DNA of 64,000 bases from an uncultured Mycobacterium sp. (GTDB lineage Bacteria; Actinomycetota; Actinomycetes; Mycobacteriales; Mycobacteriaceae): contig FLQS01000011.1 in NCBI GenBank assembly GCA_900078375.1, positions 62,001 to 126,000 on the forward strand, written 5' to 3'. Below are positions 1-7,607 of the stretch, piece by piece. The notes under the pieces were generated by a model. That model saw only the letters and a program-made list of their open reading frames with translations. It was not told the origin of the DNA and made no database searches. The stretch's first letter is position 1. Each line of letters begins with the position of its first letter. A program made the translations under genes and the position numbers.

Positions 1-358
1 GTGCCGCAGCCTCAGCCGGGGTGGGCGGCCTGCGATCGGTGGCCAGCACGCGGGTGGCGCTGGTGTGCCCGCCACTGCGGAGCCGGGCCGGCAGGCCGGC
101 CAGTTCGGCGGCGTTGCGTTCCACCACGTCGGCGCGCACGAACGTGCCCCCGTTACGCCCGGTCCGGCGCTCGAGCACCCCCGCGCGGCTCAACGGCAGC
201 AGCGCGCTGCGCAGGGTGGATCGGGAGACCTCGAAGCGGTCGGCCATTTCGCGCTCGGTGCCCAACCGAGAGCCGGGCCGCAGGGCGCCCTGCGCCAGCA
301 TGGAGAGGATGCGCCGCCGCACATCCTCGGCAATCGGTCCCCCCTCCGACTCTTCCAT
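1..358 (-). CDS. GntR-family regulator, HutC/UTRA type (3' end outside window)
   Basis: The gene reads from an ATG at 358 off the left edge, so only the first ~119 residues are visible. Residues ~8-70 form a GntR winged helix, with the typical pattern of a helix around RRRILSMLAQGALRPGSRL, then GTEREMADRFEVSRSTLR as recognition helix, then a wing with GRNGGTFV. Residues after ~90 (GGHTSATRVLATDRRPPTPAEA) resemble the start of a UTRA ligand-binding domain, which suggests the HutC subfamily rather than FadR. It starts 4 bp after the SDR stop on the same strand, so the two genes are very likely co-transcribed. It is the obvious candidate regulator of the neighbouring kinase/permease/phospho-lyase island; the ligand is unknown. 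Confidence 0.85.
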   Translation of the reverse strand, partial: MEESEGGPIAEDVRRRILSMLAQGALRPGSRLGTEREMADRFEVSRSTLRSALLPLSRAGVLERRTGRNGGTFVRADVVERNAAELAGLPARLRSGGHTSATRVLATDRRPPTPAEAAA

Positions 359-362
359 CGGA

Positions 363-1145
363 CTAGGGGCGCACCGCATCCGGCGACTCCGGCAGCACCT
401 GGCCACCGTCGACGGCGATGGCCTGGCCGGTGATGTAGCCGGCCTCGACCGTGGCAAGGAAGGCGGCGAGGTGGCCGATGTCCTCGGGCTTGCCCAGCGC
501 GCCGGCCGGGATCGCGCGGGTCATGCCCGCGATGTACTCCTCGCCCATGTCGGCAAGACCTTCGGTGAAGATGTTGCCCGGCAGCACCGCGTTGACCGTG
601 ATCCCGTGCGGCGCCAGTTCGATTGCGGCCGTGCGCATGAAGCCCAGCTGCGCGGCCTTCGACGCCCCGTAGTGCGACCAGCGCGGAAAACCGGTGATCG
701 GCCCGGTGATCGACGATGTCAGGATCACCCGGCCTCGCCCGGAGGCGATCAGCGCATCCAGGCAGGCCTGCACGGTGAACACGTTGCCCTTGACGTTGAC
801 GTCGAGAACCTCGGCCAATTGCGCCGGGGTCATGGTGGCCAGGGGTGCCTCCGGGAAGATGCCGGCGTTGGCGCACACGATGTCGATTCCACCGAACGCG
901 TCGACGACCTCGGCAGCCAGACTGGCGCAGGCCATCGGGTCGGTGACATCGGTCTGCACGCCCAGCACCTTCCCGGTGCCCAGTTCATCCAGATCGGCTA
1001 CCGCCGTGTCGAGTTCGGCCACCGACCGCGCGGCGATCGCCACGTTGGCTCCCGCGGCGGCGAACACAGCGGCGATCCCGCGCCCGATGCCCTTGCTGCC
1101 ACCGGTCACCAGGACCGACGTCGACTGCAGATCAAACACGTGCAA
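363..1145 (-). CDS. SDR-family NAD(P)-dependent oxidoreductase
   Basis: Classical short-chain dehydrogenase/reductase of 260 residues. It shows the cofactor motif TGGSKGIG (residues 14-21), NAG at 93-95, catalytic Ser near 144-145, and YxxxK as Y159/K163 within HYGASKAA. The C-terminal GQAIAVDGG is typical of the family. Substrate cannot be read from sequence. Position between an amino-alcohol-type kinase and the GntR regulator suggests it reduces or oxidises an aldehyde, ketone or alcohol produced in the same pathway. Starts at an ATG 36 bp downstream of the kinase stop. Confidence 0.93.
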   Translation of the reverse strand: MHVFDLQSTSVLVTGGSKGIGRGIAAVFAAAGANVAIAARSVAELDTAVADLDELGTGKVLGVQTDVTDPMACASLAAEVVDAFGGIDIVCANAGIFPEAPLATMTPAQLAEVLDVNVKGNVFTVQACLDALIASGRGRVILTSSITGPITGFPRWSHYGASKAAQLGFMRTAAIELAPHGITVNAVLPGNIFTEGLADMGEEYIAGMTRAIPAGALGKPEDIGHLAAFLATVEAGYITGQAIAVDGGQVLPESPDAVRP

Positions 1146-1181
1146 TCCTTTCCGCTACAGCGCCATTCATAAATATGCGAG

Positions 1182-2195
1182 TCAGACTCGCGACCCGAAG
1201 ATCGCGTCCTGCAGCCAGGTGCGGTCTTCCAGATACCGTTGCGCCAGCCGCGCGGTGTTGGGGGCGAACTGCTCGCCGACGCCGATCGCCGCGTCGGCGT
1301 CGTAGTGCGACGCGATCCACGCAGTGAGCATGATGCGGCGCATCATCACGAACGACGGGATCAGCGCAAGGTGCTCGGCGGGGAACGAGCCGGCCTCGAA
1401 ATAGCCGGTGAGCCATTCGGCGATGATGCGTTCACCGGCCGGGGTGTCCTCGATGAACGACACCGCGGCCCCGAGATCGGCGAGGTACCACGACCAGCCC
1501 GAGTCGTCGAAGTCGATCACGGTGATGCCTGCACCCGTGTCCGCCGGATCGACCATCAGATTGGCCAGCCGGAGATCGGCGTGCACCAGCCCGAAACGAT
1601 CTGGCGCGCAGCCGAAGTCGGTCAGCCTCGCGGTGATGTCGTCGACGGCGCGCTGGATCATGGCCCGGTCGGCGTCGGTCAGGCCGGGCGCCATCCGCCA
1701 GTTACCCCACCGGGCCTGCGGACCGAGGATGGTCTCGAGGTCCCAGCGGAACCGGGTGAAGTCAGCGGGGAAAGTCCAGTTGCGGGCATGCTCATGCATG
1801 ATGGCGGTGATCCGGCCGAGTTCGTCGAATCCGACGGCCTCGGGATCCTCCTCCGCCGTGCAGCCCGCCACGAACGTCACCGCGTCGACGTGCAACGCGC
1901 CGCCGTCGGCCGTGGCGACCACGACGTCGGTTCCGTCGCGGGCTTCGATCAACTCCGGCGTGGCGACGGAGGTCTCGGTGCGCAGCGCCTGCATCCACGC
2001 CAGCTCCGAGCGGATCGCCTCCAGCGAGTGATATCCGGGTCGATGCACGCGCAGCACGATCGGATCGTCGTCGTCGACCAGGTAGGTGGCGTTCTCGGAA
2101 AGGCTGAGCAGCCGCAGCGGCGTCTCGCCGTCGCGACCATAGGCGTCCAGTGCGGCGCGCGCGAACAACTCATGAGTCGGCGGCAGTCCCGGCAT
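1182..2195 (-). CDS. APH/choline-kinase-fold phosphotransferase
   Basis: Aminoglycoside-phosphotransferase-fold small-molecule kinase, 337 residues from the ATG at 2195. The catalytic loop is VHADLRLAN (Asp near 207) and the metal-binding Asp lies in VIDFDDSGW (near 229). Another ATG lies 18 bp upstream at 2213; I prefer 2195 because CACACT precedes it by 6 nt, matching the leaderless pattern seen elsewhere in the window. Fold members phosphorylate hydroxyl groups of amino alcohols, choline, hydroxylysine or homoserine, as well as antibiotics. The divergent neighbours are an amine-type permease and an ethanolamine-phosphate-lyase-like PLP enzyme, so a metabolic amino-alcohol kinase role is more likely than drug resistance. 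Substrate unknown. Confidence 0.88.
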   Translation of the reverse strand: MPGLPPTHELFARAALDAYGRDGETPLRLLSLSENATYLVDDDDPIVLRVHRPGYHSLEAIRSELAWMQALRTETSVATPELIEARDGTDVVVATADGGALHVDAVTFVAGCTAEEDPEAVGFDELGRITAIMHEHARNWTFPADFTRFRWDLETILGPQARWGNWRMAPGLTDADRAMIQRAVDDITARLTDFGCAPDRFGLVHADLRLANLMVDPADTGAGITVIDFDDSGWSWYLADLGAAVSFIEDTPAGERIIAEWLTGYFEAGSFPAEHLALIPSFVMMRRIMLTAWIASHYDADAAIGVGEQFAPNTARLAQRYLEDRTWLQDAIFGSRV

Positions 2196-2476
2196 CCGAC
2201 CAGTGTGGACCATAACAGCGAACCAAGCAGACCAAATCGCGAGTTTTAACGTCGTTGTTTCCTACCCACGCTCAGGGAAACACGTCCGAAACATTCGGCC
2301 GGTATTGACCCCATTGTTCCTGTTGACCAGGCGATCTGGCGGGAGTAACAATGTCGTCGTCGCACCACAGAGCCGTTGTCGACATTGCCCTCGCTCCCCG
2401 GGTACACCAGCACCCGGGCTAAACCAGACCAAAAGGCGCGCGACCCCAGTCACGTTCGAGATCGGATATTCACACT
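2196..2476. promoter_or_regulatory. Divergent promoter region with inverted repeat
   Basis: Intergenic region between the kinase (minus) and the APC permease (plus). It contains an inverted repeat TGTTTCC (2256-2262) / GGAAACA (2276-2282), whose half-site centres are 20 bp apart, about two helical turns. This is a candidate operator for the GntR regulator, although nothing in the window proves it. CCCGGG boxes near 2397-2420 could also form a short hairpin. A GATATT hexamer at 2465-2470 ends 6 nt before the permease ATG. Confidence 0.35.
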
Positions 2477-4048
2477 ATGAGCGACATCATCGATCCGCCC
2501 GTTACGGCGAGTACCGGTGCCAGCACCGAAACCGTCCAGCGGCTCAAACCTAATGCCGTCGGACTGATCGGTGTCCTGTTCATGGCCGTCGCCACCGCCG
2601 CGCCGATTACCGCGATGGTCGGCAACGTTCCGATCGCGGTCGGATTCGGCAACGGTGTCTATGCCCCCGCCGGGTACTTCGTCGCCACTATCGTGTTGAC
2701 GCTGTTCGCGATCGGCTACGCCGCGATGAGCAAGCACATCACCGCAACCGGCGCGTTCTACGGCTACATCTCGCACGGCCTTGGCCGCATCGTCGGACTC
2801 GGCGCCGGCTTCCTGACCGCCATGGCCTACATGGTGTTCGAGGCTTCGCTGATCGGGATCTTCGCGTTCTTCGGCAACGACACGTTCAATTCCCTTTTCC
2901 ACGTGAACATCCCGTGGATCGTGTTCGCGATCGCGATGCTCGCGATCAACGCTCTGCTGACCTTCTTCGACATCAACGTCGCCGCCCGGGTGCTGGGGGT
3001 ATTCCTGATCACCGAGATCGTGATGCTCTCGCTCATGGCGCTGTCGGTACTGTTCACCGGCGGTGGTCCGCAGGGCTGGTCATGGGGATCGCTCAACCCG
3101 CTCAACGCATTTCAGAACCTCTCCGGCGCCGTTGCCGGCACCGACGGCAGCATGATCACGGTGGCCGGGTCGGCCGGCATCGGCCTGTTCTTCGCGTTCT
3201 GGTCCTGGGTCGGTTTCGAGTCGAGCGCGATGTACGGCGAGGAGTCCAAGAACCCGAAGAAGATCATCCCGATCGCGGTGATCAGCTCGGTGATCGGGAT
3301 CGGCGTGTTCTACGTCATCATCTCGTGGCTGGCGATCGTGGGCACCGGACCGCAGAATGCCGTTGCGCTGGCCCAGGATTCGGCGACGGCCGGCGACATC
3401 TTCTTCGGGCCGGTCGGCGCGCACCTGGGCACCTGGGCCGTCGATCTGTTCAAGATCCTGTTGATGACCGGTTCGTTCGCCTGCGGTATGGCGTTCCACA
3501 ACTGTGCCGCCCGCTACATCTACGCGATCGGCAGGGAGAACGTCATCCCCGGTATGCGCACGACGATCGGTGCCACCCACCCGACGCACGGCTCGCCGCA
3601 CATCGCCGGTTTCGTGCAGACCGGATTCGCGACCGTCGTGGTGCTGTTCTTCGCGCTGACCGGCCGTGACCCCTACACCGGGCTGTATGGCCTGATGGCG
3701 CTGCTCGGCACCACCGCGATCATGCTCGTGCAGGCGCTGGCCGCATTCGCGGTGATCGCCTACTTCCACGTCGGTAAGCATCATCCCGAGACCGCCAACT
3801 GGTTCCGTACCTTCCTCGCTCCGCTGCTGGGCGGGCTCGGCATGCTCTACGTGGTCTACCTGCTGGGCAAGAACGCGTCGTTCGCGGCGGGCACCGCCGC
3901 GTCCGACTGGGTCTTCGCCGCAATCCCCTATGTGGTGGCGGTGGTCGGCATCGGCGGCATCCTGTTGGCGGTGGTACTGAAATACAAGTCACCGCAGCGC
4001 TATTCGGAACTCGGTCGGACGGTGCTCGAGGAGGCGCACGAACGCTAG
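2477..4048 (+). CDS. APC-family amino acid/amine permease
   Basis: Integral membrane transporter of 523 residues in the amino acid-polyamine-organocation superfamily. A hydrophilic N-terminus of ~25 residues is followed by TM1 with GLIGVLFMAVATAAPITAM, an unwound-helix Gly-rich start typical of APC carriers, and about 12 hydrophobic segments in all. The region FFAFWSWVGFESSAMYGEESKNPKK (around 240-262) matches the conserved TM6-loop signature, with E of GFE and the EESKNP motif. It is 45 bp upstream of the PLP enzyme on the same strand, so both are probably expressed together. Most likely it imports the amine or amino alcohol that the kinase and phospho-lyase consume; specificity is inferred only from context. 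Confidence 0.93.
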   Translation: MSDIIDPPVTASTGASTETVQRLKPNAVGLIGVLFMAVATAAPITAMVGNVPIAVGFGNGVYAPAGYFVATIVLTLFAIGYAAMSKHITATGAFYGYISHGLGRIVGLGAGFLTAMAYMVFEASLIGIFAFFGNDTFNSLFHVNIPWIVFAIAMLAINALLTFFDINVAARVLGVFLITEIVMLSLMALSVLFTGGGPQGWSWGSLNPLNAFQNLSGAVAGTDGSMITVAGSAGIGLFFAFWSWVGFESSAMYGEESKNPKKIIPIAVISSVIGIGVFYVIISWLAIVGTGPQNAVALAQDSATAGDIFFGPVGAHLGTWAVDLFKILLMTGSFACGMAFHNCAARYIYAIGRENVIPGMRTTIGATHPTHGSPHIAGFVQTGFATVVVLFFALTGRDPYTGLYGLMALLGTTAIMLVQALAAFAVIAYFHVGKHHPETANWFRTFLAPLLGGLGMLYVVYLLGKNASFAAGTAASDWVFAAIPYVVAVVGIGGILLAVVLKYKSPQRYSELGRTVLEEAHER

Positions 4049-4093
4049 TGAATGCAGTCACGGGTCGCGTCAACGAGGCGAAGGAATAGCGCT

Positions 4094-5413
4094 ATGAGTT
4101 TCTCGAACATCATGGATTCCAACAGCTATTCCGCGGACCACCCGGTCGATCCCGCCGATGAATTGTTGATCGCGGCCCGTGACCGCATGCTGGGCCCGGC
4201 GTACCGGTTGTTCTATCAGCGGCCGGTGCACCTGGTTCGCGGCGAGGGCACCCGGCTCTACGATGCCGACGGCGCTTGCTATCTCGACGCGTACAACAAC
4301 GTCGCCAGCGTCGGCCACTGTCACCCGCACGTAGTGGAGGCCGTCAGCAGGCAACTGTCCACCCTGAACACTCACACCCGTTATCTGCACGGCGGCATCG
4401 TCGACTACAGCCAGCGGCTGCTCGACACGATGCCCGAGCAGATCGATCAGGTGATGTACGCGTGCACCGGCTCAGAGGTCAACGACCTGGCCTTGCGTGT
4501 CGCCGAAATGCACACGGGTGCAACAGGTGTCATTGTCACCAGCGACGCCTACCATGGCAATACCGCCGAGGTCACCGCAATCTCGCCGTCCATCGGCGGA
4601 GCGACGGTGCTCGGTGAACACGTCCGCGCGATCCCCCCGCCGGACAGCTACCGGATCCCGGCAGGCGAGCTGGCCACCCGGTTCACCGACGACGTCGCCG
4701 CCGCCATCGCCGACCTGAAGTCTTCCGGTGTCGCGCTTTCCGCCCTGATCGTCGACACCATCTTCTCCTCTGACGGTATCTACCCCGACCCCTCGGTGCT
4801 GGCTCCTGCGGTGCAGGCGGTCCACCGCGCGGGCGGGGTGTTCATCGCCGACGAGGTCCAGCCCGGGTTCGCCCGCACCGGCGAAGCGATGTGGGGCTAT
4901 CTGCGCCACGGCGTCGTCCCTGATCTGGTGACAATGGGCAAGCCGATGGGCAACGGCCTGCCGATCGCGGCGATGGCGGCCCGCTCCGACATCCTCGACG
5001 CCTTCGCCCGCGGGGTCCCGTACTTCAACACATTCGGCGGCAACCCGGTGACCGTCGCCGCCGCCGCGGCCGTCCTCGACGTCATCGAGGACGAGAAGCT
5101 GATGCGCAACGCGGGCGAGGTGGGCAGCCAGCTGCGCACCGAACTGGCCCGGCTGGGCGCGGAGCATCCGCGCATCGGCGATGTGCGCGGCACCGGCCTG
5201 TACGTCGGCGTCGAGATCATTTCCGACACCGGCGCGCCGGATCGGGCGGGCGCCAGGGCACTGGTCAACGCCATGCGGGAACGCCGGGTGCTGATCTCGG
5301 TCTGCGGCCGGGACGGCAATGTGCTGAAGATCCGCCCGCCGCTGGTCTTCTCGAGTTCCGACGTCGACTGGTTCTGCACCGAATTCGCTGCCGTTATCGC
5401 TTCGCCGTTCTAA
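4094..5413 (+). CDS. Class III PLP enzyme, probable amino-alcohol-phosphate phospho-lyase
   Basis: Class III aminotransferase-fold protein, 439 residues. Start chosen at ATG 4094, behind the SD-like GAGGCGAAGGA; an upstream in-frame start at 4052 lies almost on the permease stop. It shows YLDAYNNVASVGHCHP (63-78), the PLP phosphate site TGSE (125-128), AYHG (152-155), the PLP-nitrogen Asp in DEVQPGF (253-259), and Lys283 in TMGKPMGNG as Schiff-base lysine. The stretch LNTHTRYLH and the NNVA-VGHCHP block resemble the AGXT2L1/AGXT2L2 branch (ethanolamine-phosphate and phosphohydroxylysine phospho-lyases) more than omega-transaminases. With the adjacent kinase this predicts phosphorylation, then elimination of phosphate and ammonia to give an aldehyde or ketone. 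An ordinary aminotransferase role remains possible. Confidence 0.88.
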   Translation: MSFSNIMDSNSYSADHPVDPADELLIAARDRMLGPAYRLFYQRPVHLVRGEGTRLYDADGACYLDAYNNVASVGHCHPHVVEAVSRQLSTLNTHTRYLHGGIVDYSQRLLDTMPEQIDQVMYACTGSEVNDLALRVAEMHTGATGVIVTSDAYHGNTAEVTAISPSIGGATVLGEHVRAIPPPDSYRIPAGELATRFTDDVAAAIADLKSSGVALSALIVDTIFSSDGIYPDPSVLAPAVQAVHRAGGVFIADEVQPGFARTGEAMWGYLRHGVVPDLVTMGKPMGNGLPIAAMAARSDILDAFARGVPYFNTFGGNPVTVAAAAAVLDVIEDEKLMRNAGEVGSQLRTELARLGAEHPRIGDVRGTGLYVGVEIISDTGAPDRAGARALVNAMRERRVLISVCGRDGNVLKIRPPLVFSSSDVDWFCTEFAAVIASPF

Positions 5414-5429
5414 ACGCAGCATCCTCGGG

Positions 5430-5435
5430 CACACT
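5430..5435 (+). promoter_or_regulatory. Putative -10 (CACACT) for leaderless DUF2630 gene
   Basis: CACACT lies 6 nt before the GTG start at 5442, with no Shine-Dalgarno sequence between. The same CACACTGG-N4-start arrangement precedes the kinase start at 2195 (CACACTGGTCGG-ATG), and AACACTGGTCGC precedes the GST start at 26096. Confidence 0.4.
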
Positions 5436-5441
5436 GGAGCC

Positions 5442-5690
5442 GTGGCATCAGACAACGAAACGCTCGCGCGCATCCACGACCTCGTGGCCCAGGAGCGCGA
5501 ACTGCGTGAACGGTTGGTACATCGGCAGATCGACGAGTCGGAGGAGAACGCGCGCCTGCGGTCCATCGAGATCGAACTCGACCAGTGCTGGGACCTGCTT
5601 CGCCAGCGCCGCGCATTGCGCGAGACCGGCGGCAATCCCAGTGACGCCAACGCGCGGCCCGGTGATGAAGTCGAGGGCTACCTCAGCTGA
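5442..5690 (+). CDS. DUF2630 family small protein
   Basis: Small highly charged protein of 82 residues, without signal peptide or membrane segment. It is nearly all helical, with heptad-like leucines (LVAQERELRERL, RLRSIEIELDQCWDLLRQRRALRE), then a short polar tail. It matches the DUF2630 family, common in actinobacteria and of unknown function; a coiled-coil or helical-hairpin fold is likely. Starts at GTG 5442. Its 3' end overlaps the convergent MarR gene by 8 bp. Confidence 0.85.
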   Translation: MASDNETLARIHDLVAQERELRERLVHRQIDESEENARLRSIEIELDQCWDLLRQRRALRETGGNPSDANARPGDEVEGYLS

Positions 5691-6117
5691 TCAGGCGCGC
5701 CAGGATCCTCTGTAATGCCTGAAGATCCTGGTCGTCCAGTGCGGCCAGCGCGGCGGGGGCCGGGTCGTCGGTGTCGTCGAGCACGGTGATGACGTCGCGA
5801 CCCGCCTCGGTCAGTGATACCAGCTTGCAGCGCCGGTTGTCCGGATGAGGTTGACGGACCACCAGGCCGCGTGTCTCCAGATCGTTGACCGCCACCGTTG
5901 CGGCCGGCGCGTCGATGGTGGCCGCCTCCGCGACCTCCTTGACCGTCATCGGTTGCGACGCGAGCCGGCGCAGGATCCGAATCCTGCTGAACGGCAAGCC
6001 AGTTCGGTCCACGACCGCGCGGCGCCAGCCGTCCTTGTTGTCCAGTACCAGGCTCGACATCGACCGCCACACCTGATCGGCCACCGCATTACCTGACATG
6101 GGCGGGCTCGATTCCAT
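5683..6117 (-). CDS. MarR-family transcriptional regulator
   Basis: MarR-type winged-helix repressor, up to 144 residues. The DNA-binding region is visible as FSRIRILRRLASQPMTVKEVAEAATIDAPAATVAVNDLETRGLVVRQPHPDNRRCKLVSLTEAG, i.e. helix-turn-helix followed by a wing with DxRxxxVxLT-like residues. Two starts fit: ATG 6117 or ATG 6099; both overlap the 3' end of the upstream exporter gene (stop at 6089), so translation is coupled. It is the second gene of an exporter-repressor operon and presumably binds the palindrome at 7529-7563, giving autorepression relieved by an exporter substrate. Confidence 0.9.
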   Translation of the reverse strand: MESSPPMSGNAVADQVWRSMSSLVLDNKDGWRRAVVDRTGLPFSRIRILRRLASQPMTVKEVAEAATIDAPAATVAVNDLETRGLVVRQPHPDNRRCKLVSLTEAGRDVITVLDDTDDPAPAALAALDDQDLQALQRILARLIS

Positions 6118-7540
6118 GGTTCTCGATCAGGGGAGCCAGCCGCTGGGCGGACAACGTGGCGCGTCCCGATGTCGACACGACAGCCAGCAGGGTGATTACC
6201 AGACCCAGCCCGATGCTGACCCACCACAGCGGCCGGGCCGCCGCCGTGAAGTCCACCCCGGCGACCGCCAGCGCCGAGCCGGCGACCGAACCACACAGCG
6301 CCACACCGATACTCACGCCGACCTGCCTGCTGGTCGAGGTCACCGCCGAGGCGGCGCCGGCCCGATCACGTGGCATACCGCTCACCGCGGCGTTGGTGAT
6401 CGGCGCGTTGACCATGCCGAAGCCGATGCCGTACACGGTGAAGATCGCCAGGATCGCCCAGATTTCAGTCGTGGCGCCCACGAACGTCAGCATCACCGAG
6501 GCGGCCGTGATCAGGACGCCGGACACCAGAAGCGAGGGGCGGGCGCCGTAGCGGCCCACCAGCCGGCCCGACAGTGGCGAAAAGAACAGGGCGCCGATGG
6601 CGATCGGCAGGTAGATCAGGCCGGTGTGCGCGGCCGAATAGCCGCGCTCGCCCTGCAGGTAGAGCGACATCATGAACAGGAAGGCCCCCCAGGCGGCGAA
6701 GGCGCACACGGCAGTGACCGTAGCCGACGAGAATGGAATGCTGCGGAAGAACCGCAGATCGATGAAGGGATCGGGGCGGCGGGACTCGTAGCGCAGGAAC
6801 GCCACCAGGGCCAGCGCCGCTCCGGCGGCGATCGCGAGGATGCGTGGGTTCGTCCAGCCCAGCCCTGGCGCCTCGATGAGCACGAACACCACGCCGAACA
6901 GCGCCAGCACGGCCAGCAGCTGGCCGACCGGATCGATGTCGCGCATGGTGGCCGACTTGCTCTCGGGAACGAAGATCGCGGTGAGGATGATCGCCGCCGC
7001 GCAGATCGGCAGGTTGATCCAGAACACCGCCCGCCAGCTGATCGCCTGGATCAGGAGACCGCCCACGATCGGACCGAGTGCCATCGAGATGCCGACCACC
7101 GCACCCCACAGCCCCAGCGCGCGGGCCCGCTCCACCCGTCCGACGAAGATCTGCGAAATGATCGATAATGCAACGGGATTCATCATCGAACCGCCGAGCC
7201 CCTGGACCAACCGAGCGCCGATCAGCGTGTCGATGTCGGGCGCCAGACTGCACAGCAATGAGCCCAGCGCGAAGGCGGCAAGGCCGATCTGGAACACCCG
7301 ACGGCGGCCGAACCGGTCGCCGGTCGCACCCGACAGCATCAGCAGCGACGCGAGGACCAGGGTGTAGATGTCGATGACCCACTGCATCTGCGACGGCGTG
7401 GCGTGCAGGTCGGTTCGGATCGCGGGGATCGCGACGTTGACGATCGTCGCGTCCATCGACACGATCAGCAGGCTCAGGCAGCAGGTCGCCAAGATGGCGG
7501 TCTTGCGCCGCGCGCTGAGCTCACCGACAGTTGTAATCAC
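6089..7540 (-). CDS. MFS drug transporter, DHA2 (EmrB/QacA) family
   Basis: Inner-membrane proton-driven exporter of 483 residues with about 14 hydrophobic segments, the size and layout of DHA2 proteins. Visible family motifs include SLLIVSMDATIVNVAIPAI in TM1 (motif D1), GDRFGRRRVF between TM2 and TM3 (motif A), and LGPIVGGLLIQAISWRAVFWINLP in TM5 (motif C and its extension). Start is GTG 7540, which lies inside the palindromic operator; CACAAT (minus strand, 7552-7547) is 6 nt upstream, suggesting leaderless transcription. Substrate unknown; the linked MarR gene points to an inducible multidrug or antiseptic efflux pump. Confidence 0.93.
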   Translation of the reverse strand: MITTVGELSARRKTAILATCCLSLLIVSMDATIVNVAIPAIRTDLHATPSQMQWVIDIYTLVLASLLMLSGATGDRFGRRRVFQIGLAAFALGSLLCSLAPDIDTLIGARLVQGLGGSMMNPVALSIISQIFVGRVERARALGLWGAVVGISMALGPIVGGLLIQAISWRAVFWINLPICAAAIILTAIFVPESKSATMRDIDPVGQLLAVLALFGVVFVLIEAPGLGWTNPRILAIAAGAALALVAFLRYESRRPDPFIDLRFFRSIPFSSATVTAVCAFAAWGAFLFMMSLYLQGERGYSAAHTGLIYLPIAIGALFFSPLSGRLVGRYGARPSLLVSGVLITAASVMLTFVGATTEIWAILAIFTVYGIGFGMVNAPITNAAVSGMPRDRAGAASAVTSTSRQVGVSIGVALCGSVAGSALAVAGVDFTAAARPLWWVSIGLGLVITLLAVVSTSGRATLSAQRLAPLIENHGIEPAHVR

Positions 7541-7563
7541 ACAACTATTGTGAAACTACAACT
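7529..7563. promoter_or_regulatory. Nested palindromic operator, probable MarR binding site
   Basis: A 35-bp concentric palindrome: outer arms AGTTGTA (7529-7535) and TACAACT (7557-7563), inner arms CACAA (7540-7544) and TTGTG (7548-7552), both centred on 7546. It covers the presumed -10 and the GTG start of the exporter, the position expected for a repressor operator. Confidence 0.7.
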
Positions 7564-7607
7564 ATTCGAAGGTCAAGCTGCTGTGGCTCAGCAGACACAA
7601 ATGGGAG

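Noticed and set aside
1182..2195. Aminoglycoside resistance gene
   Set aside because: The APH fold is shared with metabolic kinases, and the gene neighbourhood is catabolic rather than resistance-related.
4472..5650. 392-codon minus-strand frame opposite the PLP enzyme
   Set aside because: Antisense to a well-supported class III PLP gene; composition is Arg/Gly/Asp-rich shadow sequence with no family motif.
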